DNA from: Oscillospiraceae bacterium
GTDB lineage: Bacteria > Bacillota > Clostridia > Christensenellales > QALW01
DNA: 64,000 bases
Direction of reading: 5' to 3'
NCBI GenBank assembly: GCA_022009755.1
Contig: CP091722.1
Location: 2,054,001 to 2,118,000 of the forward strand
Shown here: one piece after another, positions 28,485 to 37,175 of the stretch
Layout: the number at the start of each line of letters is the position of its first letter
How positions within the stretch are numbered: position 1 is the first letter of the stretch
Made by a program: the position numbers and the translations under genes
Notes under the pieces: model-generated
Told to the model about the DNA's origin: nothing
Seen by the model: only the letters and a program-made list of their open reading frames with translations
Databases searched by the model: none

Positions 28485-29202
28485 AATATTGTCGGTGATT
28501 TTCATACTTGCGCTTGCGGTGCTTGCGGCCGGCTGCGCAAAAGAGCAGTCCGAGCAAAATGTAAAGGATATGGTGCTGAAAACACTGGAAATGCATGCAA
28601 ATACGGAGGATTCTGAGCCGCTGTATGCATCGTATATTCAGGGGTTTGAGAATGATAATATGTCGGATGCGGAAAAATTCAAGGCTGATGTAGGGGACAA
28701 GCTGCTTGTTGTACATAACGGAAACAGAAGCATATATGCTCTTAACGGCGCGATGACAACGGCATACAAAGATCAAAGAGCAACTGAAGAAGCTGCCGGC
28801 GATAAGAGCAATTATGCGCGGAATTATGCGGCAGTGATGCTGCGGCTGCTTGAGGGCGGCGTAAAGCAAGAGAACGAGGGAAAGGCTGATTTTGCGCTGG
28901 GCGAATCTGTTTGTGAAGGCGATAGCATAATGTGCTATATGGCGCTTATTGATGCAGACGCGATGACGGAGGAAGACAGGGAGCTTCTTGGCGGCGCCGG
29001 TCAATATATGCTTATTGCGTATGTCTGCTTTCCGGGCAAGGACAATGAAAGCATGAAAAAGCCGACAGTGCTTTATGTGCAGGTATATGCCGATTCGGTA
29101 AGCGGGATAAAGTTTTACGGGCACAGAAAGCCGCCGTATGGGATATCCGACAGCGCAGACCCCGATGTAAAAAACGGTATAGGTGAGGTTTGGGAGAAAT
29201 AA
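28468..29202 (+). CDS. Candidate immunity lipoprotein behind cassette 6
   Basis: ATG 28468 (MKRMYKILSVIFILALAVL, lipobox LAAGC) lies inside the end of the cassette 6 tip; AGAGGTGAAGG precedes it. The exported lipoprotein has 244 residues with an acidic middle and a beta-rich end (PTVLYVQVYADSVSGIKFYG). GC content is higher than in the tip. No family recognised. Adjacency and overlap with the toxin argue for immunity. Confidence 0.6.
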   Translation: MKRMYKILSVIFILALAVLAAGCAKEQSEQNVKDMVLKTLEMHANTEDSEPLYASYIQGFENDNMSDAEKFKADVGDKLLVVHNGNRSIYALNGAMTTAYKDQRATEEAAGDKSNYARNYAAVMLRLLEGGVKQENEGKADFALGESVCEGDSIMCYMALIDADAMTEEDRELLGGAGQYMLIAYVCFPGKDNESMKKPTVLYVQVYADSVSGIKFYGHRKPPYGISDSADPDVKNGIGEVWEK

Positions 29203-29260
29203 GAGGCTGTTGAGCATATAAGCGGAGAGAAAAATGTTGTTTTTCAGGGGGGGATGAGTT

Positions 29261-29893
29261 TTGAAATGGAGGGCAGCTTTAGCTGCGGGCGTTTTAATTG
29301 CGGTGTTTATCTGTTCAGGATGCGGGATGAATGGGAAAATCACGCGGGAACAGGCGGTAAAAAGCGCCGAAAGGTGCAGGACGGATATAGAAAGAATTGC
29401 GGATAAGTACAATGCGGGATTTTATTACGAAGAGTGTACGGAGCAGTTTTTTGAAAAGTATAAAAAGCACAGCGAATTTGACTATCTTTCGTCCGTTTCG
29501 TATAACTGTGCGGCATATTACAGGCTTATGCTGGACGAGCTGCACGGCGCAGAGGTGTTTTTTGCATTGAATGATAAAAATGAAAGCAGTTTAACGGTGC
29601 TTTACAGCAATATGAATATGCAGGGTAAGGATGAGGGGGAAGGCTTTGATATCGCGTTTATAACGGAACTTGTAAATTTAACAGCAAAGTGCACCGTAAG
29701 AGAATCTGACTGGACTGGAATGCTGAAAAACGCAAACATACAGGGAACGGAGTTTATGCCGCAGGCAATATGCGTAAAAAGCCGTACCATGGTCGGGGCG
29801 GTGTTTGCTCCAGGAGCAGAGCTTGTCTATTATCGCCCCATACATGATGAAGAATACCTGATATTTCGGGGCGGCTTCATGGAGGTGCGATAA
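29261..29893 (+). CDS. Lipoprotein, probable orphan immunity
   Basis: TTG 29261 is the best start: a G-rich site lies upstream and the signal peptide begins at once (MKWRAALAAGVLIAVFI, lipobox CSGC). The mature part (about 190 residues) is helical then beta (SLTVLYSNMNMQGKDEGEGF) and ends EYLIFRGGFMEVR. It overlaps nothing and precedes the next lipoprotein by 2 bases, so the two are probably one transcript with the preceding gene. Function unknown. Confidence 0.55.
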   Translation: MKWRAALAAGVLIAVFICSGCGMNGKITREQAVKSAERCRTDIERIADKYNAGFYYEECTEQFFEKYKKHSEFDYLSSVSYNCAAYYRLMLDELHGAEVFFALNDKNESSLTVLYSNMNMQGKDEGEGFDIAFITELVNLTAKCTVRESDWTGMLKNANIQGTEFMPQAICVKSRTMVGAVFAPGAELVYYRPIHDEEYLIFRGGFMEVR

Positions 29894-29895
29894 TT

Positions 29896-30642
29896 ATGAA
29901 GAAGTGCACAAAGAACGGCTTGAGTGCTGCGGTCATGGGCTGTTACGGTGTTATTGCGTTGCTTTTTGTTGTTATATTGCTGGGCGGCTGCAATGCGGAG
30001 AGTACAGTGACGCCGGATGCTGCCGGTGCTGTGCAGTGGAAGTATTTGTATTATAACGGCAGCAGGCAGGAAATAGAGATTACAGACAGCAATATTGATA
30101 ACGATCATATTGTCGTGCCGGAGAATATAGGTGGCGCAGCCGTGACGGCAATAGGCGCCAATGCATTTCACAAAAAGAGGATGTCATACATTACTCTTCC
30201 GGGAACAGTAAAAGTTATCAGGAGCGGGGCATTCAGCGGTTGTCAGAATTTAAGAAAAATTGTGCTTCCCGGCGGGGTTGAAAAAATTGAAACTACCGCA
30301 TTTTATAACTGTTTAAGCCTTGAAAGCATTGAAACGGAAGAATCTGTGCATTTCAAAAGCGAAAACGGAGTGCTGTACAGCAAAGATATGACTGTATTGA
30401 TTGCTTATCCCGAAGGCAAGTGGGACAGAGAATACTATCTTCCGCAGAGTGTCGAGAAAATAGAAGCGGCGGCGTTCGGATGCCGTCCGCGCCTGCGTGA
30501 TATTTATGTGCTTAATAATAATCTTGAATTTCCGCAGGCGGCGCTGTGTACCCAGACGGACGGCATAACGCTGCATGGCAACGAAGGCTCAACGGCGCAG
30601 AAATATGCCTGGCAGTGGGGACTTGCCTTTGAAGCGCTTTAA
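29896..30642 (+). CDS. Leucine-rich-repeat lipoprotein (BspA-like LRR_5)
   Basis: ATG 29896 follows GGAGG. After an unusually long N-terminal segment, VIALLFVVILLGGC forms the lipobox. The body (about 200 residues) shows LRR_5/BspA-type repeats: AIGANAFHKKRMSYITLPG, VIRSGAFSGCQNLRKIVLPG, KIETTAFYNCLSLESIE, KIEAAAFGCRPRLRDIYV. These solenoids bind proteins at the cell surface. Here it may be part of the immunity bank or an ordinary surface protein; the context favours the former only weakly. Confidence 0.65.
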   Translation: MKKCTKNGLSAAVMGCYGVIALLFVVILLGGCNAESTVTPDAAGAVQWKYLYYNGSRQEIEITDSNIDNDHIVVPENIGGAAVTAIGANAFHKKRMSYITLPGTVKVIRSGAFSGCQNLRKIVLPGGVEKIETTAFYNCLSLESIETEESVHFKSENGVLYSKDMTVLIAYPEGKWDREYYLPQSVEKIEAAAFGCRPRLRDIYVLNNNLEFPQAALCTQTDGITLHGNEGSTAQKYAWQWGLAFEAL

Positions 30643-30765
30643 GCAAAATGCATAAGGCGAAAAGACGGACTGATAAATTTCAGAATATGAAAGGCAAGCA
30701 TAAGAATGTACGGCATTGATGAAATTTTAGATATGTAAATGTGTCGGAGGGATTTTGAACAATGC

Positions 30766-30850
30766 ATTGGTTTTTGCCTTGAAAACGCAAGAATATTATA
30801 TAAATTTTCGTGGAGAGTCAGTTTTGATATTCCGTACTGGGGGTGAATAA
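30766..30850 (+). repeat. Duplicated 3' end of the full-length RHS toxin tip
   Basis: 85 bases from TTGGTTTTTGCCTTG to the TGA and spacer match 13490-13574 with few changes. The rest of the toxin is absent and no RHS core precedes it. It marks where a whole toxin-immunity block was copied and then truncated. The 120 bases before it (30643-30765) show nothing. Confidence 0.8.
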
Positions 30851-31522
30851 ATGTCTAAGGGCGTTTTGAATGTTTTGGTGTTTCTTGTGTTGCTGGTTTT
30901 TTGCGTAGGCTTTGGCGGCTGCACATATAAGCCGCTTGTTTTGGAAGAAAGAGAAACGGCTTGGAATTATGATTGGAATTGTTATCAAATGATGAAACGG
31001 GCTGTTGAAGAAGAAAAATTTGTACTTGAAACGGATAAAAGAATTGATAACAGCGATAAAGCGGTGCATGAGTACCATATTGATGTGGAGGACGGCGTTA
31101 TACACATAGGCAGTGTTCCTATTACGAAGGAAGGATATCCCACGGTATCTATTAAGTACACAAGGGAGCTTAACAGTAAACCGTACTTAAAATGCAACGG
31201 AATGAATATCGAGCTGTTTTCTAAAATCATAGAGATATATACGGGCATAGAGATTACGGAAGATATGTTTGGCGAGCTGTTTTATAATCCCGAACATCAA
31301 TATAAGGACTCCGGAATTAAGGGCGATAATGCCTATTATAATCGCATGGCCATTCGGCCCGTAGGTATAAAGTATGCTGGTTTTTTCCGATTAGGTGCGC
31401 TTAATTACTGGCTGCATGCAACATATTCAGGGGGTAAAGCAATCGGATATACAGAGGATTTATATTATTCAGGCTATCATGGCTGCTGTATTGAGGGTAT
31501 GAACAAGGAGGTTAAATATTGA
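30851..31522 (+). CDS. Immunity lipoprotein, intact duplicate of the gene behind the main RHS tip
   Basis: 223 residues: signal peptide and lipobox GFGGC, then TYKPLVLEERETAWNYDWNC and a C-terminal half identical to the copy at 13575-14248. Differences cluster in the first third (V/A, K/R, D/E changes). This copy has T4/A4 at the site where the first is broken, reading ELFSKIIEIY. Keeping an immunity gene after losing the toxin protects against siblings that still carry it. Confidence 0.7.
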   Translation: MSKGVLNVLVFLVLLVFCVGFGGCTYKPLVLEERETAWNYDWNCYQMMKRAVEEEKFVLETDKRIDNSDKAVHEYHIDVEDGVIHIGSVPITKEGYPTVSIKYTRELNSKPYLKCNGMNIELFSKIIEIYTGIEITEDMFGELFYNPEHQYKDSGIKGDNAYYNRMAIRPVGIKYAGFFRLGALNYWLHATYSGGKAIGYTEDLYYSGYHGCCIEGMNKEVKY

Positions 31523-31754
31523 GTGAAGTTCGCTTTTATACGAAATCGGTAAGAAGCATGGAATGTGCTTGCAATACGGGGGACAACCTTCAGACGGTGC
31601 TGAGCGGCGCGGAGCGGACAGTATGTTCAAAGAAAGTGCAAAGGCAGGTTGAAGCATTGCGGAGGCTTTGATAATTACGCAGTTAAAGAGGCAAAAAACA
31701 TGCGGGCCGGTTAGGTTGCCGGCAGAGCATTTTATAAAAACAAGGAGCGGGAAT

Positions 31755-32138
31755 ATGCTGGATATTGATTATATAATGGATTTGCTGCAATGGGACAGAA
31801 GCAGTGAAGAGCAGGAGCGGGGAATTGAGCTTGCAAAAAGGATAAGATATATAAATGTTTTCTTGCAGCCGGGCTTCCCTGCGGGCAAAAGTACATGGGA
31901 TAACTGTGCAAAGGTGCTGTCCATGAAAACAAATGCGGAGCTTGAGCCATACATGATAGAGCTTATGGAATGGATTCAGGATATGAACTGGCCGGGGGCA
32001 TTTTGTATACTGGAAAGATTGGAGGCAATGCAGACAGAGCAGCTTTTTGAGCATGATTACAGAATATGCATGAAATGCGCCCGTGCACTTGGGGACAAGG
32101 TGTGGGTGAACAATCTTAAAATGATAAAGAAAAAATAG
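31755..32138 (+). CDS. DUF5071-like cytoplasmic protein, orphan immunity candidate
   Basis: ATG 31755 (after AAGGAGCGGG) encodes 127 residues without a signal peptide. The C-terminal half, LMEWIQDMNWPGAFCILERL then GDKVWVNNLKMI, fits the DUF5071 pattern (D-x-NWP). Such proteins occur as immunity partners of contact-dependent toxins. No toxin is adjacent. The 230 bases before it (31523-31754) show no gene. Confidence 0.55.
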   Translation: MLDIDYIMDLLQWDRSSEEQERGIELAKRIRYINVFLQPGFPAGKSTWDNCAKVLSMKTNAELEPYMIELMEWIQDMNWPGAFCILERLEAMQTEQLFEHDYRICMKCARALGDKVWVNNLKMIKKK

Positions 32139-32156
32139 GGGCTGCGGGGGTGAAAA

Positions 32157-32914
32157 ATGATGAAAGGCCGCAGAATAACGGCGGTATTGTGCCTGATGGC
32201 GGTTATAACCGTTTTTGTCGGCTGCACATATGAGCCTACAACCGCTCAGCGGGCTGAAACGGCCGGGCAGGAAAAGAGCCGCATTGAAAAGCAAGAAGAG
32301 AACGGGGAGGCAAAAGAGCTTATGACGGATTTACGGGCATATCTTGAAAAAAAGCTGCGCGGAATCATTTCGCAGTGGGACGAGGAAGACATTTACGCTG
32401 TTTCGTTTTTGTTTATGCAAATGAGGAAAATGAATATGGCGGATATACGAATGTTCCGGAGTTTTTCGTGAGCTATAATACGCAAAGCGATTGCGCCGGC
32501 GCTGATGAATTATCGGAGGAGCGCTGGAATTACGCCTTTTGGCGTCAGGACGAAATACCGGTAATTCAGGCATCTGAGGGCGATGAGGGGATGCAGGTGC
32601 TGTTTAATTGGTATAAGGAAAACGGCATAGACAACATCGGCTATGAGGACTATGATGCCGACTATGACAGTCAGATGCGGTACATAGGCAAGGGGCCTGC
32701 GGGATATTACGAATTGCTTGGCGAAATAACGGCAGTTGCAAATAAGCTGCAAAGCAGCGGATTTATCGAAGGCAAATTCGGAAGGCCGATCCCGATAATC
32801 ATTCATGACCTTGAGTATCCGTGGTATATTATCGAGGCAACAAGGAAGGCAAATCCGGGCGGTGAAGCCGACACCTTTCTTGCGGCGATGAAGGAGCTTG
32901 GCTTTGCGGAGTGA
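32157..32914 (+). CDS. Lipoprotein, orphan immunity candidate (one homopolymer frameshift)
   Basis: MMKGRRITAVLCLMAVITVF with lipobox FVGC starts an exported lipoprotein. The frame breaks at T5 (32406-32410); T6 joins DIYAVSFFVYANEENEYGGY and continues to TGA 32914, giving about 252 residues. The mature part is acidic and aromatic-rich (FWRQDEIPVIQ, NIGYEDYDADYDSQM). The family is unknown. Similar lipoproteins with GGYTN and Tyr/Asp-rich segments are common next to RHS tips in gut Firmicutes, by memory only. Confidence 0.55.
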
Positions 32915-32990
32915 AAAACAACAAAAGCACCGTTTTTACATAGGAATGCTTTCATTAAGTGCTTTTTCAAAAAACAGAAACGGAATACGG

Positions 32991-33332
32991 ATGGATAAAA
33001 CTCGGGAAAGAATTATTGAGCTGTGCCTGCATTTGTTCGGCGAAACGAAAGCCGAAGTTAAACGGAACAATAAGAGCGTGGACAAGCTGATGCAGATATT
33101 TGAGCAAATAAAAAAGCAGGACGGGTATGCGGAAGCTGTATATACGGATCTGCTGAATTATGATGATGACAGGGTGCGCTTTGAAGCAGCCGTTTGCTGC
33201 CTGAAGCTTAAAAAGAAGGTTCGGGAGGCGGAAACGGTGCTGAAATGTATATCCCGACAAAATGCAAATCCGCTCATCAGTTTCAGTGCGGAAACGGTGC
33301 TGAACAAATGGAAGGAAGACGGACAATTATGA
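32991..33332 (+). CDS. DUF2019-like HEAT-repeat protein, orphan immunity candidate
   Basis: ATG 32991 begins MDKTRERIIELCLHLFGETK, 113 residues, no signal. The part NYDDDRVRFEAAVCCLKLKK and FSAETVLNKW fits the short helical DUF2019 family (D-x-VR-x(2)-AA-x(2)-CL and a final L-x(2)-W). The longer frame from 32898 overlaps the previous gene and has no RBS, so it was not used. HEAT-like proteins are frequent immunity types. Confidence 0.6.
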   Translation: MDKTRERIIELCLHLFGETKAEVKRNNKSVDKLMQIFEQIKKQDGYAEAVYTDLLNYDDDRVRFEAAVCCLKLKKKVREAETVLKCISRQNANPLISFSAETVLNKWKEDGQL

Positions 33333-33425
33333 TGCAGAAAGCGTTATGAGCTTTGTATAGGTTAAAAATACGGCGCAGAATGTAAATGTATAGGTGAAAC
33401 GCGGCGGACGGGAGGGTAAGAAGCA

Positions 33426-33880
33426 GTGCTTAAATCGGGTATTTTCAAAAAAAGAAAAAGGCGGGCGGCAAAAGGCTGAAGCATAACGGATATTTGGATT
33501 ATGAAATACCCTTGCATTGGATAGCAGAGGAGGACAGCGATACGCTGACTGTTTACGATCCGGACGGCGAGGGGGCAATAACGGCTTCATTTTATAATAT
33601 GCTGGCGGATAGGTCGATTGATGAGCAGATAACGGTTATGGCAAAAAAGTTTACTGAACAAAATGCGATAACGGTGGATAAATCCATGTTTTTCATACAT
33701 GGCGGTGAGGAAAAAACCGTACTGTGTGCTGCCGGCATAACGCAGGACAAATGGTTTGTAAAGCTGTGGGTGGCGGCAAAAAAACCGAAAATTGTGATGA
33801 TAACATATCATAGTCAAAAGAAAACAAAGGAAATCGAAATATGCGATGCAATTATCGAAAGCATGCATTTTAATGTTTGA
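33426..33880 (+). CDS. Small protein, orphan immunity candidate (one homopolymer frameshift)
   Basis: GTG 33426 after GGGAGGG begins MLKSGIFKKRKRRAAK. The frame breaks at A4 (33470-33473); A5 joins RLKHNGYLDYEIPLHWIAEE and continues to TGA 33880, about 152 residues. The middle, LTVYDPDGEGAITASFY, and the end, KKTKEIEICDAIIESMHFN, suggest a DcrB/PsbP-like alpha-beta fold as seen in some secretion-system immunity proteins. This is a weak inference. Confidence 0.5.
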
Positions 33881-33911
33881 CCCAAGGCCCTGAAATGCAG
33901 CTTGCTTTTGC

Positions 33912-34274
33912 ATGGAGAACGGTATGAAAAGGAATGACAGAAAGGGAATCGGCGTTTTGGAACGCGAACCCGATATAGAGGCAGTATTTGAATTCTGCGG
34001 CGTTAGGAAAGCTCCCGCCGCTGACGGATACAGGCCGGGACATCTGATAAAAGAGGGCTATATTACATCGGGAGTGCATCACTATTACAATCAAAATTCG
34101 GTGCAGCCTGACGGAACCGCAGCTGGAACCGTTACCTTTATAACGCCTGAATACTATCCCCACTGCCTTTGGGAGGGGAAAAGACTGCCCATAAAGGAGG
34201 GCGCGCGTACGGTGGGATATGTGACGGTAACCAAGGTACTGAACCCCTTGCTAAAAAAACAGGAGCGGAATTGA
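33912..34274 (+). CDS. Beta-barrel protein, orphan immunity candidate
   Basis: 120 residues without a signal peptide. GYRPGHLIKEGYITSGVHHY then GTVTFITPEYYPHCLWEGKR and GYVTVTKVLNPLL resemble the third (beta-barrel) domain of elongation factor Tu, a fold also seen as a stand-alone immunity-type protein next to toxins. It closes the immunity bank; backbone genes resume after it. Confidence 0.55.
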   Translation: MENGMKRNDRKGIGVLEREPDIEAVFEFCGVRKAPAADGYRPGHLIKEGYITSGVHHYYNQNSVQPDGTAAGTVTFITPEYYPHCLWEGKRLPIKEGARTVGYVTVTKVLNPLLKKQERN

Positions 34275-34284
34275 AGCCTGCGGG

Positions 34285-34312
34285 TTGATTTCGGATTTTT
34301 TTATGTTATAAT
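34285..34312 (+). promoter_or_regulatory. Promoter of the SGNH hydrolase gene
   Basis: TTGATT, 16 bases, TATAAT, about 70 bases before the start at 34383. Confidence 0.65.
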
Positions 34313-34382
34313 AGCCCTAAGCTGCTGCTTTGGCGGTTTTATGGCTGTATGTAAATTTGAAAACAATGCGTCGGAGGGAAAT

Positions 34383-35141
34383 ATGGATATTTCGGCATAC
34401 ATAAAAAATGAAAAGGAAAGGCCGCTTGATGTTATTAAGCCGGACGGCGGCTTTTTCGGCATATTCAGAACGGTGGCCTGCGTGGGGGACAGCCTTGCTT
34501 CCGGGGAATTTCAGACGGTTAACCCGCATGGGGGCTATGACTACTATGACCGCTACGATTATTCCTGGGGACAGTTTATGGCAAGGGCGACCGGATGCAA
34601 GGTGTATAATTTTTCGCGGGGTGGAATGACTGCCTCGGAATATGTGGAAGCCTTTGCTGACTGTCAGGGCTATTGGAACCCAAAGCTGGCCTGTCAGGCG
34701 TATATAATTGCTCTGGGCGTAAACGATATTGTAAATCAGCGTCAGGAAATGGGGGAGGCAGGGGATATATACACGGAAAAGAAAACCTTTGCGGCGTATT
34801 ATGAGGAGATTATCAGGCGGTATGAAAAAATATCGCCCGGGGCGTATTTCTTTCTTACGATTATGCCAAGGGACGGCTGGAACGGCTTTTGCCTGGAGCA
34901 GTTCGGCAAGCTTATATATGACATTGCCAAGGGGCATGAAAGATGCTATGTTATAGATTTTGCGCAGTATGCGCCGGTATACGATAAAGAGTTTGAAAAG
35001 AATTTCTATCTGAACGGGCATCTTAAGCCGCAGGGATATCTGATGACTGCGCATATGTATATGAGCTATATTGATTATATAATCAGGCAGAATCCTGATG
35101 AATTCGATATGGTGGGGCTTATGCCGCAGGCAACCCCGTAA
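34383..35141 (+). CDS. SGNH/GDSL-type esterase
   Basis: A 252-residue enzyme likely to cut ester bonds (lipid, acetyl-sugar or similar). It has block I CVGDSLASGE (nucleophile Ser), block II-type Gly in NFSRGGMTASE, block III ALGVNDIV (oxyanion Asn), and block V NGHLKPQGY with His preceding the end of the domain. No signal peptide is seen, so it acts in the cytoplasm or on delivered substrate. ATG 34383 after GGAGGG is preferred over 34341, which has no RBS. It is a single gene with its own promoter and terminator. Confidence 0.8.
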   Translation: MDISAYIKNEKERPLDVIKPDGGFFGIFRTVACVGDSLASGEFQTVNPHGGYDYYDRYDYSWGQFMARATGCKVYNFSRGGMTASEYVEAFADCQGYWNPKLACQAYIIALGVNDIVNQRQEMGEAGDIYTEKKTFAAYYEEIIRRYEKISPGAYFFLTIMPRDGWNGFCLEQFGKLIYDIAKGHERCYVIDFAQYAPVYDKEFEKNFYLNGHLKPQGYLMTAHMYMSYIDYIIRQNPDEFDMVGLMPQATP

Positions 35142-35218
35142 CGGGAAGACGGGCTTGCGGCGCCGGCGCATTTGAAGCATCTGGCATAAACGGATACAGA
35201 ATAATTTTTTCGGATCGT

Positions 35219-35262
35219 AAAAACGGGGTATGACCGCGCACGGCGGAGCATTCCCCGTTTTT
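35219..35262. terminator. Terminator between convergent hydrolase genes
   Basis: AAAAACGGGG ... CCCCGTTTTT, 10-bp stem with a 24-base loop containing a second small stem. It can serve both the SGNH gene and the minus-strand hydrolase. Confidence 0.75.
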
Positions 35263-35306
35263 ATTATTATTGCATATATGCGCATGCGTGCAATAATATG
35301 ATTATA

Positions 35307-36237
35307 TCAGCGCGCCAGAACTTTTTTTATAAATGAGGAAACCGTTTCAAGATATTTTTGTGTATCCGTCATATAGCTCATGCCGTGTCCGGCTCCGGGA
35401 ACCGAAAGCAGCTCTTTTTCGGGGCAGCGGCAGCGGCGGTAGTTTTCCAGGCTCATATCAAAGGGCACAAAGCGGTCGTCCGTGCCGTGAATGAACAAAA
35501 CGGGAATATCGCATTTGTCCATTGCCTCGGCGGCGGAGGCGCTGTCAAGGCGGAAGCCTCCGAAAAGCAGGCAGCCCAAATAAATCAGGGCATACAGAGG
35601 AAATACGGGATAATGCCGCTTGCGCAGTACCGTTTATAATGGCGCAGGGCGAGGTGTACCCGCAGTCCGCAATAATTCCTTTAACGGCATCGGGCAGGCC
35701 GAGCGCTGCGGACATCAGCACGGTGGCGGCGCCCATGGACACGCCGTAAAGCAGAATCTGTGCATTCGGATAGCGTGAAAGGAGAAAGTCCACCCACATG
35801 CGGCAGTCACGGCGCTCCTTTATGCCCATTGAGAGATATTTCCCCCGGCTTTTGCCGTGAGCGCGCTGATCGACCAAAAGAACATTATAACCCGATTCCA
35901 GAGCAAATTTAAGTCCGCCGCAGAAATCGCGTTCGGCACGGCTGCGGTAGCCGTGAAGCATAATGATCCACGGCGCGGATTCGCCGGAAAAGCAGCACTT
36001 GCCGCAGAGCTTAAGCCCGTCATACGAGGTTATGCTTTCTTCCCGGTAGGGAACGGACAGCGCGTCCAGTATCAGCTGCCTTGTTTTTTGGGCATAAGGG
36101 GTGTATTGTTCGGTATCCGGCAGACGGAAAAATTCCTCCGTGCCGCGCCTTGGCACGCGCATGGCAATGCGATAGCACAGATAGGCGGCAATTGTAATAA
36201 GAAGCATGACGGCGATAAGTATGTACAGTATAAGCAT
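35307..36237 (-). CDS. Membrane-anchored alpha/beta hydrolase (one homopolymer frameshift)
   Basis: About 310 residues: an N-terminal membrane helix (MLILYILIAVMLLITIAAYL), then an alpha/beta-hydrolase fold with IIMLHGYRS (oxyanion hole), GVSMGAAT (nucleophile elbow Ser), HGTDDRFVP (Asp) and GAGHGMSY (His). The frame is broken at T3 35633-35635; adding two A on the coding strand reads AIIKTVLRKRHYPVFPLYAL and joins LGCLLFGGFRLDSASA. ATG 36237 was chosen (AAAAGGTG upstream) over GTG 36246. It is the type found in Firmicutes as YqkD/BAAT-like esterase; substrate unknown. Confidence 0.75.
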
Positions 36238-36569
36238 CGGCGGCACCTTTTTCGATTTTAAGAGTTTGTTTTGCCTTTATGGAGCATATTGATTATACCG
36301 CATTTTTGTGTTTTCTTCAATAATACACGGGCGCATTTTTGCAATCATGAGGCGGTCGACAGCAGCTGCTGCTGCCCGATGGCCTCTCTTGAGCCAGTAA
36401 AGCGCCTTTTTCAAAAACACGAACAATAAAACAAATCAATAAAAAATAATTCGCATATTTCTTGACCTTGACACGGCTTTGCGGTAACATTGGCGTATAA
36501 AGCATTAAAAAGATAAACATAACGGCTTTTTTGCAGGGAACATTCAACACTAAACACGGAGGTACTGTT
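36238..36569. other. Divergent intergenic region before the purine operon
   Basis: It contains the PurR-box pair at 36415-36458, TTGACA at 36468-36473 and TATAAA at 36496-36501 (22 bases apart, longer than usual). No purine riboswitch aptamer is visible. Confidence 0.5.
36415..36458. promoter_or_regulatory. Candidate pair of inverted PurR boxes
   Basis: AAACACGAACAAT (36415-36427) and the inverted ATAATTCGCATAT (36446-36458) each match the Firmicutes PurBox AWWWCCGAACWWT at 11 of 13 positions and are 18 bases apart, close to the 16-17 known for Bacillus PurR. Located 110 bases upstream of purE. No purR gene is in the window. Confidence 0.55.
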
Positions 36570-37066
36570 GTGAAAAAGGTTGCAGTGGTAATGGGCAGCA
36601 TATCGGATTATGATACGGTAAAAAAATGTATTGATACCCTTAAGGAATTCGGAGCGGAATATGAGGCTAAGGTGATAAGCGCGCACAGAACTCCGGCTTT
36701 GGCGGCGGAATTTGCTGCCGGGGCAAAGCAAAATGGAATAGGCGTGATAATCGCCGCTGCGGGCAAGGCGGCGCATTTGGGCGGGGTATTGGCTGCGTAT
36801 ACCACGCTTCCGGTTATAGGGCTGCCGATAAAATCAAGCCTGATGGACGGCATGGATTCCCTTTTATCCATGGTTCAGATGCCCTCCGGCGTCCCGGTTG
36901 CCTGCGTAGCCGTAAACGGCGCGGAAACGCGGCCCTGCTTGCGGTGCAGATGCTGGCTCTGTCCGACGAGACTCTGGCGCTCAGGCTGGAGGAGCATAAG
37001 GAAAAAATGAGGGCGTCGGTTGAGGCGGCTCAGGAAAAGCTGGAGCAAATGACGGCGGAGCAATAA
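36570..37066 (+). CDS. purE: N5-carboxyaminoimidazole ribonucleotide mutase (one homopolymer frameshift)
   Basis: PurE, class I, rearranges N5-CAIR to CAIR in purine synthesis. It has VVMGSISDYDTVK (phosphate-binding SxSD loop), ISAHRTPALAAEFA and AAAGKAAHLGGVLAAYT (in place of the usual GGAAHLPG), and VIGLPIKS. The frame breaks at A3 36925-36927; A4 restores NGAENAALLAVQMLALSDET and a normal C-terminus to TAA 37066, 165 residues. GTG 36570 follows GGAGG by 7 bases. It is first in the purEMNHD run. PurK is not in the window. Confidence 0.9.
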
Positions 37067-37175
37067 AAGCGGCCATGCACTGGGCCGGGCAGAGGAAACA
37101 GGCGGCAAAGCGGACGGAATAATAAAACAAAAAGAATAAGCGCGATTATCGGAATTGTGAAAGGCGGTAATAAAA

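Noticed and set aside
28447..29412. 321-codon minus-strand open frame
   Set aside because: It covers two plus-strand lipoproteins with proper signals; its sequence has no domain character.
34317..35285. 322-codon minus-strand open frame
   Set aside because: It is antisense to the SGNH esterase, whose catalytic blocks are clear.
36460..36569. Purine riboswitch before purE
   Set aside because: The leader is too short and lacks the conserved aptamer core; the PurBox pair explains control better.
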